This document shows positions 17,955 through 28,970 of a stretch of 64,000 bases of DNA, piece after piece (positions within the stretch are counted from its first letter, which is position 1; each line of letters opens with the position of its first letter). The notes below the pieces were generated by a model, which saw nothing but the letters and a program-made list of their open reading frames with translations, was not told the origin of the DNA and did not search any database. The DNA comes from Paenibacillus xylanexedens. GTDB taxonomy: Bacteria; Bacillota; Bacilli; Paenibacillales; Paenibacillaceae. The position numbers were made by a program, and so were the translations under genes. Location: NCBI RefSeq assembly GCF_017874615.1, contig NZ_JAGIKV010000004.1, forward strand, positions 124,001 through 188,000, read 5' to 3'.

Positions 17955-19187
17955 ATGAAAGCCGTAGGCGTCATTGTTGAATATAACCCCTTGCACAATG
18001 GGCATGTCTATCATTTGCAAGAAGCTCGGCGGCTAAGCGGCGCAGACGCCGTTGTCGCAGTTATGAGCGGCCCTTTTCTCCAGCGTGGCGAACCCGCCAT
18101 CGTGGGTAAAAGGGCACGCACCGAGATGGCGCTGCACGCAGGCGCCGATCTGGTGCTTGAACTGCCGGTGGCTTACGCGGTCCAACCGGCCGAGTGGTTT
18201 GCCTTCGGTGCGGTCTCGCTGCTGCACCGCACCGGCGTTGTGGACTCGCTCTGCTTTGGCAGCGAGTCCGGCGACCTGGACAGCCTGCAGCGCATTGCGC
18301 GCGTGCTGGCTGTGGAGCCCGCAGCGATGCGCGAGGACATCGCGCGCCGCCTGCGGGAAGGCGCCAGCTACCCCGCCGCGTACGCAGGCGCGGCGGCAGC
18401 GCTGGCGCCCGGCGGCGTCGATGCTCACGACGCCGCTGCACTGCTGGAGCAGCCCAACAATTCGCTTGGGCTGCACTACCTGATCGCGCTGCAACGACTT
18501 GGCAGCGCGATCCAGCCCTTTACAGCGGCGCGTACCGGTGCCGCGTATCATGAGGCGACGCCCGGGCCGGGGGCGATCGCCAGTGCCACAGCCGTCCGCC
18601 GCCTGCTAATGGCGGACGGACCTGACGCCGCCGCGCCATACGTGCCGGCGGCAACCCTTGCCATTCTGCATCGCGAATGGCAAGAGGGGCGCGCTCCCAT
18701 ACACTGGGAGCGCTTTGCACAGCCGCTGTTGCACCTCGCGGCCACCCGCCGTGCCTCCGAGCTGGAACGTATCGCCGAAGTCACGGAAGGCCTGGAACAC
18801 AGGCTGAGCCGTGCACTCGCTCAGCTCCCGGAGCCTTCAGTCGAAGCACTCCTGAATGCAATGAAGACCAAACGATACACACGCACCAAGCTCCAGCGTA
18901 TGCTCGCACACCTGCTCCTGAATCACACCAAAGCCGAGTGTTCACCAGAGCAATTGGCTGCCGGACCCGGATATCTCCGAGTCCTCGGATTTAATGCTCA
19001 AGGACAGAGCCTGCTTAAACAAATGAAAAAGACCGCCTCACTGCCTGTTGTACTGAAACCGTCGACGTTCACACACAATCAACTTGAACTGGATATACAA
19101 GCTCAGGTTGCGTATGGGCTCGCTTGCGAGCATAGGGACACACGCAAGATGTTCAGTGACTACTATGAGTCGCCTGTGAGACTGTAA
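17955..19187 (+). CDS. tmcAL: tRNA(Met) cytidine acetate ligase TmcAL (YlbM)
   Basis: Makes N4-acetylcytidine at the wobble position of elongator tRNA-Met, using acetate and ATP. It has 410 residues. The N-terminal nucleotidyltransferase fold starts MKAVGVIVEYNPLHNGHVYH, with the HxGH-type motif HNGH, followed by MSGPFLQRGEPA. The C-terminal RNA-binding region contains TKRYTRTKLQRMLAHLLL. GGAGTACG precedes the ATG. Roughly 18.03-18.70 kb, the middle of the gene, is far richer in G+C than the neighbours and the gene's own 3' end. Confidence 0.94.
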   Translation: MKAVGVIVEYNPLHNGHVYHLQEARRLSGADAVVAVMSGPFLQRGEPAIVGKRARTEMALHAGADLVLELPVAYAVQPAEWFAFGAVSLLHRTGVVDSLCFGSESGDLDSLQRIARVLAVEPAAMREDIARRLREGASYPAAYAGAAAALAPGGVDAHDAAALLEQPNNSLGLHYLIALQRLGSAIQPFTAARTGAAYHEATPGPGAIASATAVRRLLMADGPDAAAPYVPAATLAILHREWQEGRAPIHWERFAQPLLHLAATRRASELERIAEVTEGLEHRLSRALAQLPEPSVEALLNAMKTKRYTRTKLQRMLAHLLLNHTKAECSPEQLAAGPGYLRVLGFNAQGQSLLKQMKKTASLPVVLKPSTFTHNQLELDIQAQVAYGLACEHRDTRKMFSDYYESPVRL

Positions 19188-19284
19188 TCCGCTTTTGACC
19201 ATAAGGCTGCATCTCTAAGAAGCTCTTTGTTCCATCATTAAACAGATCATTGATATCCACTATTCGACACTCAACTATACAATT

Positions 19285-19336
19285 TAAAAAAATCCCCTTG
19301 CTGCGCGCCACTCAGGCACATCGCAACAAGGGGATT
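19285..19336 (-). terminator. Strong hairpin with U-tract downstream of ylbL
   Basis: AATCCCCTTG (19291-19300) pairs with CAAGGGGATT (19327-19336), extended by CGCA/TGCG; seven T follow on the minus strand. It is about 205 bp after the ylbL stop. The 19188-19542 gap also holds a purine-rich tract on the minus strand (about 19340-19450) with repeated AAGAGAACAAGAG units and no gene. Confidence 0.8.
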
Positions 19337-19542
19337 CCCTTATTAACTTCTCTTGTTCTTCTCTTGTTCTCTTATTCTCTTAATTCTTTTGGTTATCTTA
19401 ATCCCTTTGAGTCTTGTTAGTCTGTTGATCTTCTCAAATCTCTTGATCACATTTCATTCCACTGTAATCAATTATTCCGATTTCATCCGTTCTTTATCCA
19501 TCCGGTTCAACTCAAATCGATCTCTTCCCGCCCGATTATAAC

Positions 19543-20583
19543 CTATGATTTCACGGACAAGGTTTTCAAATAAGCCAGCGCATCATCCACCGTGCTCACA
19601 GGCACAAGTTTCATTTTGGTGCCGATCTGATCAGCCTTGGCTGCTGCTTCCTTATAGTTATCCTTAGGTACAAAGAAGATCTCCGCTTCTTTTCGATCAG
19701 CGGCTACAATCTTGTGTACTACACCACCAATGGCACCCACCACACCCTCCTTGGTAATGGTACCTGTACCCGCTATTCGATGCCCCTTGGTCAGATCTCC
19801 AGGTGTTAACTGGTTATAGATCTCCAACGTAAACATCAAGCCGGCAGACGGACCACCAACCTGAGTATCGGTGAAGGAGATCTGTTTGTCCGGATCTTCA
19901 GCTTTCACCTTCTGAACCGTACCAATCATTACTCCGAGTCCCGGGCGGATTTCACCTGTTTTATTGTCTTTTACCTGAATCAGTTTCACGTCCCGGCTAA
20001 TGGTCTCTCCTCCACGTTCCAGCTGCATTTCAACCGTATCTCCGACCTTTTTATCTTTTAACTGGGCAGAAAGCACCGTATTATCCGGCGTAGCTGTTCC
20101 GTTCACTCCCAGAATGATATCTCCCGGAGCAATATCTCCTTCCGGTTTTGGATCTTCAGACAGTCCAAATACAAAGATATGTTCAGGTACAATAGAGTAA
20201 GTCACACCAGCCTGCTCATATGCAGCCTCCATTGCGGAGGATTGTGAGTCACTCATGAACCACACCTGTTCGGCAGAGTATTCCGCTTCGCTTTTGCCGC
20301 GCAGTCGGTCTTCCTTTTTATCCACTTGAGCATTTTTATTGAACAGAGAGGTTCCTAGCAAAAACACATTGGCATATGTTGCCGACACGGTTGTCATCAT
20401 GAACACACCGTGTTCTTCCTGGTCTCCACCCTTAACGGTTACCATTGGTTTTACTTCATCTGCACTGCCAGGCATATATATGATATACGGCGTTGGCATG
20501 TACACGGCAACATAGACGACCAGAGCCACCACGATCACAAAGATCGAAGCTCTGAATCCGCCAGATTTCCGAATCCGATTCAT
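19543..20583 (-). CDS. ylbL: YlbL-type membrane-anchored PDZ-Lon (S16) protease
   Basis: 346-residue secreted/membrane protease of the SepM/YlbL family. One N-terminal transmembrane helix (about 14-34), a PDZ domain (about 130-215, with DIAPGDIILGVNG), then a Lon-type S16 peptidase domain with catalytic Ser in GGPSAGLMF and the Lys of the dyad in the region following GVVGAIGGVVHK. B. subtilis YlbL has been tied to DNA-damage checkpoint recovery; streptococcal SepM processes a signalling peptide. It is transcribed opposite to its neighbours ylbJ and tmcAL. Confidence 0.93.
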   Translation of the reverse strand: MNRIRKSGGFRASIFVIVVALVVYVAVYMPTPYIIYMPGSADEVKPMVTVKGGDQEEHGVFMMTTVSATYANVFLLGTSLFNKNAQVDKKEDRLRGKSEAEYSAEQVWFMSDSQSSAMEAAYEQAGVTYSIVPEHIFVFGLSEDPKPEGDIAPGDIILGVNGTATPDNTVLSAQLKDKKVGDTVEMQLERGGETISRDVKLIQVKDNKTGEIRPGLGVMIGTVQKVKAEDPDKQISFTDTQVGGPSAGLMFTLEIYNQLTPGDLTKGHRIAGTGTITKEGVVGAIGGVVHKIVAADRKEAEIFFVPKDNYKEAAAKADQIGTKMKLVPVSTVDDALAYLKTLSVKS

Positions 20584-20710
20584 CGCATGAGCCTCCGTTC
20601 TTTGTATCTCTATATAAGCTGAACTCTACACTATTCAGCAATCGTAATTCCATCTTGTTTAATCATTTTTTTCAGTCTAACACTCTGGTCCTTGTGCATA
20701 CAATGGTACA

Positions 20711-20781
20711 GGCCGGATAGGCCGCTGTATACAATAGCCTGTCCGGTCAAGGCCGAACCGCCCTTCGGGCGTCATTCGGCC
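20711..20781. other. Tandem GC-rich hairpins between divergent ylbL and ylbJ
   Basis: Hairpin 1: GGCCGGATAGGC (20711-20722) with GCCTGTCCGGTC (20737-20748), paired with wobbles. Hairpin 2: GGCCGAA (20751-20757) with TTCGGCC (20775-20781) around an inner CGCCC/GGGCG stem. Neither is followed by a T-run. They lie upstream of both genes, in a position to affect ylbJ expression. Confidence 0.45.
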
Positions 20782-20833
20782 GTCCATAACGATTCAGATG
20801 CCAAACCGGCGTTATCTGATATGAGGTGAAACG

Positions 20834-22171
20834 ATGACATTACAGAGCGAGGTTAGAGATTCTGGCCCGTTACGAACGATAATCCTAAGTACCGGCGCTT
20901 TAATGTTGGTCATTGCGGTAGTTGCGTCCCCCAAAGAAGCGTTTGACGCCTCTATTCAAGGTCTGGATATATGGTGGAAAATCATCTTCCCCGCCATGCT
21001 CCCGTTCCTCATGTTATCCCAAATGCTCACTGCATTTGGCTTCACCCACGCAATCGGGGCTTTGCTCGGACCGTTGATGCAACGGTGGTTTAGGCTTCCA
21101 GGCAACGCAGGTCTGGCGATTGCTGTTGGCATGTGCGGCGGATTCCCTGCAGGAGCAGATGCGGTATCCCGTTTGTTTCAGGATAGACAAATTACCGCCA
21201 AACAGGCGGTTGTCCTTGCGGCGGCATCTCATTTTGCCAATCCAATGATGATCATTTTGGTCGTTGGTGCTGCTTTTCTTCACCAGCCAGCGGCCGGATA
21301 TTTTCTACTCGTGGTCCACTGGATCAGCGGCTGGATTGCTGCCATTCTTGCCACGCGACTCCTGCCAGCACCGGGTAACCACAAAGACAGGGTTGGCTCG
21401 ACAGCCGTGCAAGCAGATAACAGCTCTCTTGATTCTCAGTCTGCAAGTCCTGCAAGTTCCACATGTCGCTCATCTGCCCCCCACCACACAACGTCCAAAC
21501 GACGCAGTATATGGTCCGATATGATGATTGCAGCCAGAGAAGCCCATCGTCGTGATGGAAGAGGATTTGGCAAACTGTTAGGTGACACCGTATCCCAAGC
21601 TGTACAGACCTTAATGATGACTGGAGGATACATGATCGGTTTTGCCGTGTTTATCCGGCTGGTCTCCCTTTATCTGACTCCCGGGTCCTCTGCTGCGCTG
21701 TGGCCAGCCTTCTTCGAGCTTCATCTGGGCACCTATCATTTGAGCCAGACTTCACTTACACCCGCGCTGCTCATGTCTCTACTTGCAGCCGTTCTTGGAT
21801 GGGGTGGTTTATGCTCCCATCTGCAAGTCTCTGCTGTCCTCAAAACAACTGGTCCAAGCAGCAAATCGATGTTGTACTTTGCCGGAGTTCGTCTGACTCA
21901 TGGATTAATCGCCTTTTTCATCAGTCTGTTCCTATGGATGCCGTTCAGCCGCTATAGCACAGAAGTTTGGACCACATTACAAATGAATGCGGGGCAAGAC
22001 CTCTCGACACCATTCGGTTGGTTATTCATACATAGTCCAGGTAACACATACACGATCAACACCATTTGGAGTGTCTTCCCTGCTGCCTGCATGGGTCTTG
22101 CGTTACTTCTTGCAGTCATGGTTAGTCTATCAGGTCTTACCTTCTGGTTTAACCGCCGGTTTTCTCGCTGA
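20834..22171 (+). CDS. ylbJ: Sporulation integral membrane protein YlbJ
   Basis: 445-residue polytopic membrane protein. In B. subtilis ylbJ is expressed in the mother cell under sigma-E and is needed for heat-resistant spores. Many hydrophobic segments are visible, with two family motif regions: [17 protein letters not shown] (about 95-115) and a second half containing [17 protein letters not shown] hydrophilic, Ser/Gln-rich insert of about 50 residues sits near 185-235. GAGGTGAAACG precedes the ATG. Its last 23 bp overlap the end of coaD on the other strand. Confidence 0.93.
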   Translation: MTLQSEVRDSGPLRTIILSTGALMLVIAVVASPKEAFDASIQGLDIWWKIIFPAMLPFLMLSQMLTAFGFTHAIGALLGPLMQRWFRLPGNAGLAIAVGMCGGFPAGADAVSRLFQDRQITAKQAVVLAAASHFANPMMIILVVGAAFLHQPAAGYFLLVVHWISGWIAAILATRLLPAPGNHKDRVGSTAVQADNSSLDSQSASPASSTCRSSAPHHTTSKRRSIWSDMMIAAREAHRRDGRGFGKLLGDTVSQAVQTLMMTGGYMIGFAVFIRLVSLYLTPGSSAALWPAFFELHLGTYHLSQTSLTPALLMSLLAAVLGWGGLCSHLQVSAVLKTTGPSSKSMLYFAGVRLTHGLIAFFISLFLWMPFSRYSTEVWTTLQMNAGQDLSTPFGWLFIHSPGNTYTINTIWSVFPAACMGLALLLAVMVSLSGLTFWFNRRFSR

Positions 22172-22664
22172 TTTTCTGACGGAGCGCAGCTTCCACTTCA
22201 GGTGAGACAAGATCTGTAACATCTCCATGATAATGAGCGATTTCTTTGACGATGCTGGAACTTAAATAGGAATACTTCGGATTTGTCATCATAAATATCG
22301 TTTCCGCATCCGGATTCAACTTGCTGTTGGTTGACGCCAATTGCAATTCGTATTCAAAATCAGTTACCGAACGTATACCACGAACGATGACCTGAGCTTC
22401 CTTTTGCCGGACGTAATTGGCCGTCAGATCGCGGAAACTATCCACCTCCACATTTGGTAAATGGCGGGTTACTTCCGTAATCAGTTCTTTGCGTTCCTCC
22501 ACTGTAAACAGCGGATTTTTACTCATATTGTTCAACACAGCCACAATGACGCGATCAAATTGCTTTGACGCTCTGGCGATAATATCCAGATGCCCCATCG
22601 TTACGGGATCAAAACTTCCAGGATATACGGCGATCCGTTCCTGTCGATGTATCATTTCAGTCAT
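22149..22664 (-). CDS. coaD: Phosphopantetheine adenylyltransferase
   Basis: Penultimate step of CoA synthesis: 4'-phosphopantetheine plus ATP to dephospho-CoA. It has 171 residues with the nucleotidyltransferase motifs [18 protein letters not shown] (about 12-29) and a later SSSIVKEIA. The start at 22664 has GAGGAGG 6 bp upstream and overlaps the rsmD stop by 8 bp, so the pair is translationally coupled, as in Bacillus ylbH-ylbI. The 3' end overlaps ylbJ tail to tail. Confidence 0.96.
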   Translation of the reverse strand: MTEMIHRQERIAVYPGSFDPVTMGHLDIIARASKQFDRVIVAVLNNMSKNPLFTVEERKELITEVTRHLPNVEVDSFRDLTANYVRQKEAQVIVRGIRSVTDFEYELQLASTNSKLNPDAETIFMMTNPKYSYLSSSIVKEIAHYHGDVTDLVSPEVEAALRQKISEKTGG

Positions 22665-23277
22665 GAGGAGCCTCCTCTTCCGGTGTAATGGATTCTCCAT
22701 CTTTAACTGCTTCTGGCGCATAATAATAGATGGATACTGCCGTCTCCCCATACAAAGCCTTGCGCGTTTGTTCAAACGGGCCGAATTGCTCAGGGTAATC
22801 ATGTTTGGATTCATATTCAAGCACGATGGTTGCTTCGGGTTCCAAAAGTTCCAGTTCGTGCATGGTCAGCATTAACTCGTGCCCGTTCTTCATGCGATAT
22901 GGCGGGTCCAGAAACACCAGATCAAACGTTGTGCCTCGCTTGGCGAGTGCCTTCAACGCACGACCTGCATCATTACGATATACGGCCGCCTGGTCTTCAA
23001 GCTTGGTAGCCTTCAGATTCATGCGGATAACTTCAATACTTTTCGATTCCAAATCAACAAAAACAGCCTTGTCCATGCCGCGGCTCAGCGCCTCAATACC
23101 GAGACCTCCACTGCCTGCAAACAGATCCAATGCTGTGCCGCCCTCAAAATAAGGACCAACCATGCTAAATAACGCTTCCTTCACCTTGTCGGTGGTCGGC
23201 CGCGTTCCCGTGCCAGGAACAGCCTTCAGCGGCCTGCCTTTTGCACTCCCAGATACCACTCTCACTTGACGAGTCAC
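22657..23277 (-). CDS. rsmD: 16S rRNA (guanine-966 N2)-methyltransferase RsmD
   Basis: SAM-dependent methyltransferase of 16S rRNA (B. subtilis YlbH family). It has 206 residues with [12 protein letters not shown] at the N-terminus, SAM motif [19 protein letters not shown] (about 49-67) and catalytic DLVFLDPPY. The start is a GTG at 23277 with only a weak ribosome-binding site, so the start is less certain. The C-terminus is extended by about 20 acidic residues relative to the minimal family. Confidence 0.95.
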   Translation of the reverse strand: MTRQVRVVSGSAKGRPLKAVPGTGTRPTTDKVKEALFSMVGPYFEGGTALDLFAGSGGLGIEALSRGMDKAVFVDLESKSIEVIRMNLKATKLEDQAAVYRNDAGRALKALAKRGTTFDLVFLDPPYRMKNGHELMLTMHELELLEPEATIVLEYESKHDYPEQFGPFEQTRKALYGETAVSIYYYAPEAVKDGESITPEEEAPHD

Positions 23278-23369
23278 CTTTTCTCTATGTAAGTTTATTG
23301 ATACGACTATCGTACCACATTCGGGTTCGGTTTGAAAAATGTGCGGTCTTCATTTTCCTTGGAAAATTG

Positions 23370-23548
23370 TTGACGAATTGTTGACGCATATGTATAAAAA
23401 GGAAACAATCGGGCGATTCTATAATTATCGACATCACAAGTGTCGTAGACAACCGCGGAGAAGACTTACGTTTCCCCATAAGCTCTTCGTCCGGTTTCTC
23501 CTCTCCCATGAAAAAGAAGCTCTCGAAAGAGGGCTTCTTTTTGTTGTT
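23370..23548 (+). ncRNA. Candidate small RNA (promoter to bidirectional terminator)
   Basis: On the plus strand TTGACG (23370-23375), a 17-bp spacer and TATAAA (23393-23398) predict a start near 23405. The transcript would end at the hairpin near 23517-23543, giving roughly 140 nt. It contains a CGACA/TGTCG stem-loop (about 23429-23445) and no ORF with a ribosome-binding site after the predicted start. A second TTGACG (23381-23386) and a TATAAT (23420-23425) are nearby. It lies opposite and upstream of rsmD (ylbH). A ylbH leader RNA has been described in Bacillus; I cannot tell whether this is related. Confidence 0.35.
23517..23548. terminator. Bidirectional terminator
   Basis: GAAGCtCTC-GAAA-GAGgGCTTC hairpin flanked by A/T-runs on both sides, so it can end transcription of the hypothetical gene at 23568-24005 (minus) and any plus-strand transcript. 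Confidence 0.8.
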
Positions 23549-23567
23549 TATGTTTTAATTTATTTTG

Positions 23568-24005
23568 CTAGTTATACTTTTCTTCAAATTCACTTATTTC
23601 GGCTTGCTCTTCAGTCTGCAACCATCCAATCTCCCTCAGCCACATGCCCATATCTGCTATAAATTGCTTGGCGTTTAAATGTTCAATCTTGTATTTCTGG
23701 ATCTTTTCACTCATAAAAGCATAAAACTCATGGCTTAACGCATACCGTTGTTTGCTTTTACTTAATGCCTTATACCGATCCTCACTGACCACCAGATCAA
23801 AATAGATGACATTCTCCTTCTTCACATGTCTGACCGTGGACCTTCTCTCGTATTCTTCAGGAAGGCACCTGAAAACAAAGAAGAGTTCAATATCGACTAT
23901 TTTATATTTGCTTTCTGCTTTATCAAAAACAGACTGCAACTCATCCGAAAGATTGGCAACCTTCGTTAAACCTGAAGTGTCAGTTGATCGGCCCAGAATC
24001 ATCAC
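23568..24005 (-). CDS. Hypothetical protein, 145 residues
   Basis: I do not recognise this protein. It is soluble, mixed alpha/beta and charged, with no signal peptide or membrane segment. Notable segments are VDIELFFVFRCLPEEYERRS, KENVIYFDLVVSEDRYKAL and a C-terminal MWLREIGWLQTEEQAE. The size and fold pattern are compatible with contact-dependent or polymorphic-toxin immunity proteins, but no toxin gene is adjacent. AAGGAGGAG precedes the start; GTG 24005 and the adjacent ATG are both possible. It ends at a bidirectional terminator. Confidence 0.7.
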   Translation of the reverse strand: MMILGRSTDTSGLTKVANLSDELQSVFDKAESKYKIVDIELFFVFRCLPEEYERRSTVRHVKKENVIYFDLVVSEDRYKALSKSKQRYALSHEFYAFMSEKIQKYKIEHLNAKQFIADMGMWLREIGWLQTEEQAEISEFEEKYN

Positions 24006-24052
24006 TAAACTCCTCCTTGTTCATTTTCACCATTCATAATCATACAACTAGA

Positions 24053-24088
24053 AAAGGTTGACTAGTGATGTAATCTCCGTCAACCTTT
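24053..24088 (-). terminator. Terminator of the small membrane-protein gene
   Basis: Perfect 10-bp arms AAAGGTTGAC (24053-24062) and GTCAACCTTT (24079-24088), followed by TTTTCT on the minus strand, about 45 bp after the stop of the gene at 24133. Confidence 0.75.
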
Positions 24089-24132
24089 CCTATGTTCATC
24101 CTTCTTGTGCCTTACCCCAACGTAGCAAGACC

Positions 24133-24417
24133 TTACGAGTTCAGCTCTCGATGTTTTCGATTGGAAAGTCGCAAATTAATCAATGGAATGATGAGTACAA
24201 CAACCGGCAAGAGAAGATTCATTGAACGTGCCTTAATCATCATGAAGGTAATAAACAACACGGCGATCCAAGTCATAATCTCCATCATTTCATATTTGGT
24301 TAACGTCAGCTTGAATGCTTTTTTCGAAATGAAACGAATCAAGAAATAAGCGATCAAGCTATAAAACAGGATCATTCCCAAGATAGCAACAAAGATTATG
24401 AGGTACATATCCACCAT
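24133..24417 (-). CDS. Hypothetical small membrane protein, 94 residues
   Basis: Not recognised. Three hydrophobic segments are visible (about residues 4-30, 46-62 and 67-84), then a charged tail ending NRKHRELNS. GGTGAG lies about 6 bp upstream of the ATG. It starts 42 bp after the gene at 24460-24765 on the same strand, so the two probably form a small operon encoding membrane-associated products. Confidence 0.7.
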   Translation of the reverse strand: MVDMYLIIFVAILGMILFYSLIAYFLIRFISKKAFKLTLTKYEMMEIMTWIAVLFITFMMIKARSMNLLLPVVVLIIPLINLRLSNRKHRELNS

Positions 24418-24459
24418 AAAAATCTCACCCGACCCTAATATCTTTTCCTTAATTTTGCT

Positions 24460-24765
24460 TTACTTCTCTTCAACAACAATCGTTGCATTATAGATCACAA
24501 CACGTTTCCCATTGAGATCAAATAATACTTTATTGCCGTATTCCGTATCTTCCACGTCAATCTTGCCATCATAGGTCTGAATCAATTCACCATTATTGCT
24601 GTACACTTTAACAACCCTCTCCAGGCCACCCGAGTTATTGGACCTCATCGTTTTGAGTGCACGTTCACCCGAAGCGGTATTGAAATACCATATGAAACAT
24701 CCAACAATGATGCCCAAGAAGACCAACACCGTCACCCATATACCTGTCTTTGCTTTTTTACTCAT
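24460..24765 (-). CDS. Hypothetical membrane-anchored protein, 101 residues
   Basis: One N-terminal transmembrane helix (about residues 8-30), then a beta-rich extracytoplasmic domain beginning TASGERALKTMRSNNSGG and containing a VVKVYSNNGELIQTYDGK strand pair. The GERALK...SNNSGG pattern is familiar from small lipoprotein-like proteins of phage and conjugative elements in Bacillales, but I cannot name a function. A strong AGGGGGGG ribosome-binding site precedes the ATG. A small perfect dyad (CTCGTA-CAT-TACGAG, 24791-24805) lies upstream. Confidence 0.7.
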   Translation of the reverse strand: MSKKAKTGIWVTVLVFLGIIVGCFIWYFNTASGERALKTMRSNNSGGLERVVKVYSNNGELIQTYDGKIDVEDTEYGNKVLFDLNGKRVVIYNATIVVEEK

Positions 24766-24861
24766 CTTGACCCCCCCTTATATTTCCTGTCTCGTACATT
24801 ACGAGGTTGGAGAGAGAACGGTTTCATACAGTGCCTCTCAAGCTGTTCGTTGACATAACAA

Positions 24862-24894
24862 AACAGAGGCCTCCGATGAGCGAAGACCTCTGTT
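24862..24894 (-). terminator. Terminator of the GH2 beta-galactosidase gene
   Basis: AACAGAGG (24862-24869) and CCTCTGTT (24887-24894) arms, followed on the minus strand by TTTTGTT, about 40 bp after the stop codon. Confidence 0.75.
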
Positions 24895-24934
24895 CTTTAT
24901 AGTACACATTCTTTATTCTGTGCGATTCTTATGC

Positions 24935-27997
<3,063 letters not shown>

Positions 27998-28060
27998 TTA
28001 AAACGTTATAGTTTGACTTATTCAAGGTTTACGCTGGATTTCCTTTTGCTTTACATAAAC

Positions 28061-28095
28061 AAAAAAGACAGAGGTACGCCACAACAGCGCCCTCT
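28061..28095 (-). terminator. Terminator between the sugar ABC operon and lacZ
   Basis: AGAGGGCGC...GCGtaCCTCT hairpin followed by TTTTTTG on the minus strand. It leaves lacZ either on its own promoter or dependent on read-through. Confidence 0.7.
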
Positions 28096-28139
28096 CTTCT
28101 TTCCTGCATCCGTCATTTGCACGGATTATGCTGTTTTCA

Positions 28140-28970
28140 TTACTTCACGGAACCTACCATACCTGCAACAAAATGTTTCTGCATGATGAAGAAAACGATT
28201 GCTGTAGGCAGTGTTGCAATCACGATTGCTGTCATGATTACTCCGTAATCCGGAGAATAACCAGCACCCAGATTTGAGATCAACAGTGGAATCGTTTGTT
28301 GGTCAGGTGTTTGCAATACAATGAGTGGCCACAGATAGTTGTTCCAGCTACTCATGAATGTAATGATTGCTGCCGCTGCATATGTTGTTTTCATGGTTGG
28401 CATATAGATCTTCAAGAAGATGCCGAGTTCACTCAAACCATCAATACGTCCAGCTTCCAGCAAATCTTTCGGGAACATTTTGGTGTTCTGACGGAAGAAA
28501 AAGATCAGGAACGCTGTTGCGATGGTTGGCAGGATCACTGCTGCCATCGTGTTGATTCCGATAACCGGTGCAACTCCCGAGATTGTTGCAAACATACGAT
28601 ACAGTGGTACCATGATCGCTGCAAACGGGATCATCATGGATAACAACAGGATATTAAACACGATATCACGGGACTTCGTGCGATATACCTCGAAGCCATA
28701 ACCTGCCATGGAACCAATAAACAGTGCCAAGACAGTGGAGATTACAGAGATAATCGCCGAGTTTCCGAGAGCCTGTACCAGATTTGTCGAATCAATCAGT
28801 TTGTTGAAGTTATCAATAAAAGCTGACCCGGGCAGCAGTCTACCCTTGGTTACATCAACTGATGCATTTGTTGAACTGACCAGCATCCAGAAGAAAGGGA
28901 AAATGGATACAAAGGCGACGATGGATAGGAACACATACGTGAAAATCCGTTTTGCTTTAGCTTTAGCCAT
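28140..28970 (-). CDS. Carbohydrate ABC transporter permease (MalG/GanQ type)
   Basis: 276-residue inner-membrane permease of the CUT1 family, with six predicted transmembrane helices and the EAA motif EAGRIDGLSELGIFLKI (around 185-200) that contacts the ATPase. The C-terminus GMVGSVK is typical of MalG. The start MAKAKAKRIF at 28970 overlaps the end of the partner permease by 8 bp. No ATPase gene is present locally, so a shared MsmX-like ATPase is the expected partner. Confidence 0.93.
   Translation of the reverse strand: MAKAKAKRIFTYVFLSIVAFVSIFPFFWMLVSSTNASVDVTKGRLLPGSAFIDNFNKLIDSTNLVQALGNSAIISVISTVLALFIGSMAGYGFEVYRTKSRDIVFNILLLSMMIPFAAIMVPLYRMFATISGVAPVIGINTMAAVILPTIATAFLIFFFRQNTKMFPKDLLEAGRIDGLSELGIFLKIYMPTMKTTYAAAAIITFMSSWNNYLWPLIVLQTPDQQTIPLLISNLGAGYSPDYGVIMTAIVIATLPTAIVFFIMQKHFVAGMVGSVK

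Noticed and set aside
18033..18800. Multiple long overlapping frames within tmcAL
   Set aside because: High G+C reduces stop codons in all frames; only the TmcAL frame has homology and a good start.
19353..19541. A 62-codon Leu/Ile/Ser-rich plus-strand frame between tmcAL and ylbL
   Set aside because: It is low-complexity translation of a pyrimidine tract with no proper start or ribosome-binding site.
23390..23560. A short basic ORF starting ATG 23390 (MYKKETIGRFYNY...)
   Set aside because: The start lies before the predicted transcription start and inside the promoter, with no ribosome-binding site; a small RNA fits better, though I cannot exclude it.
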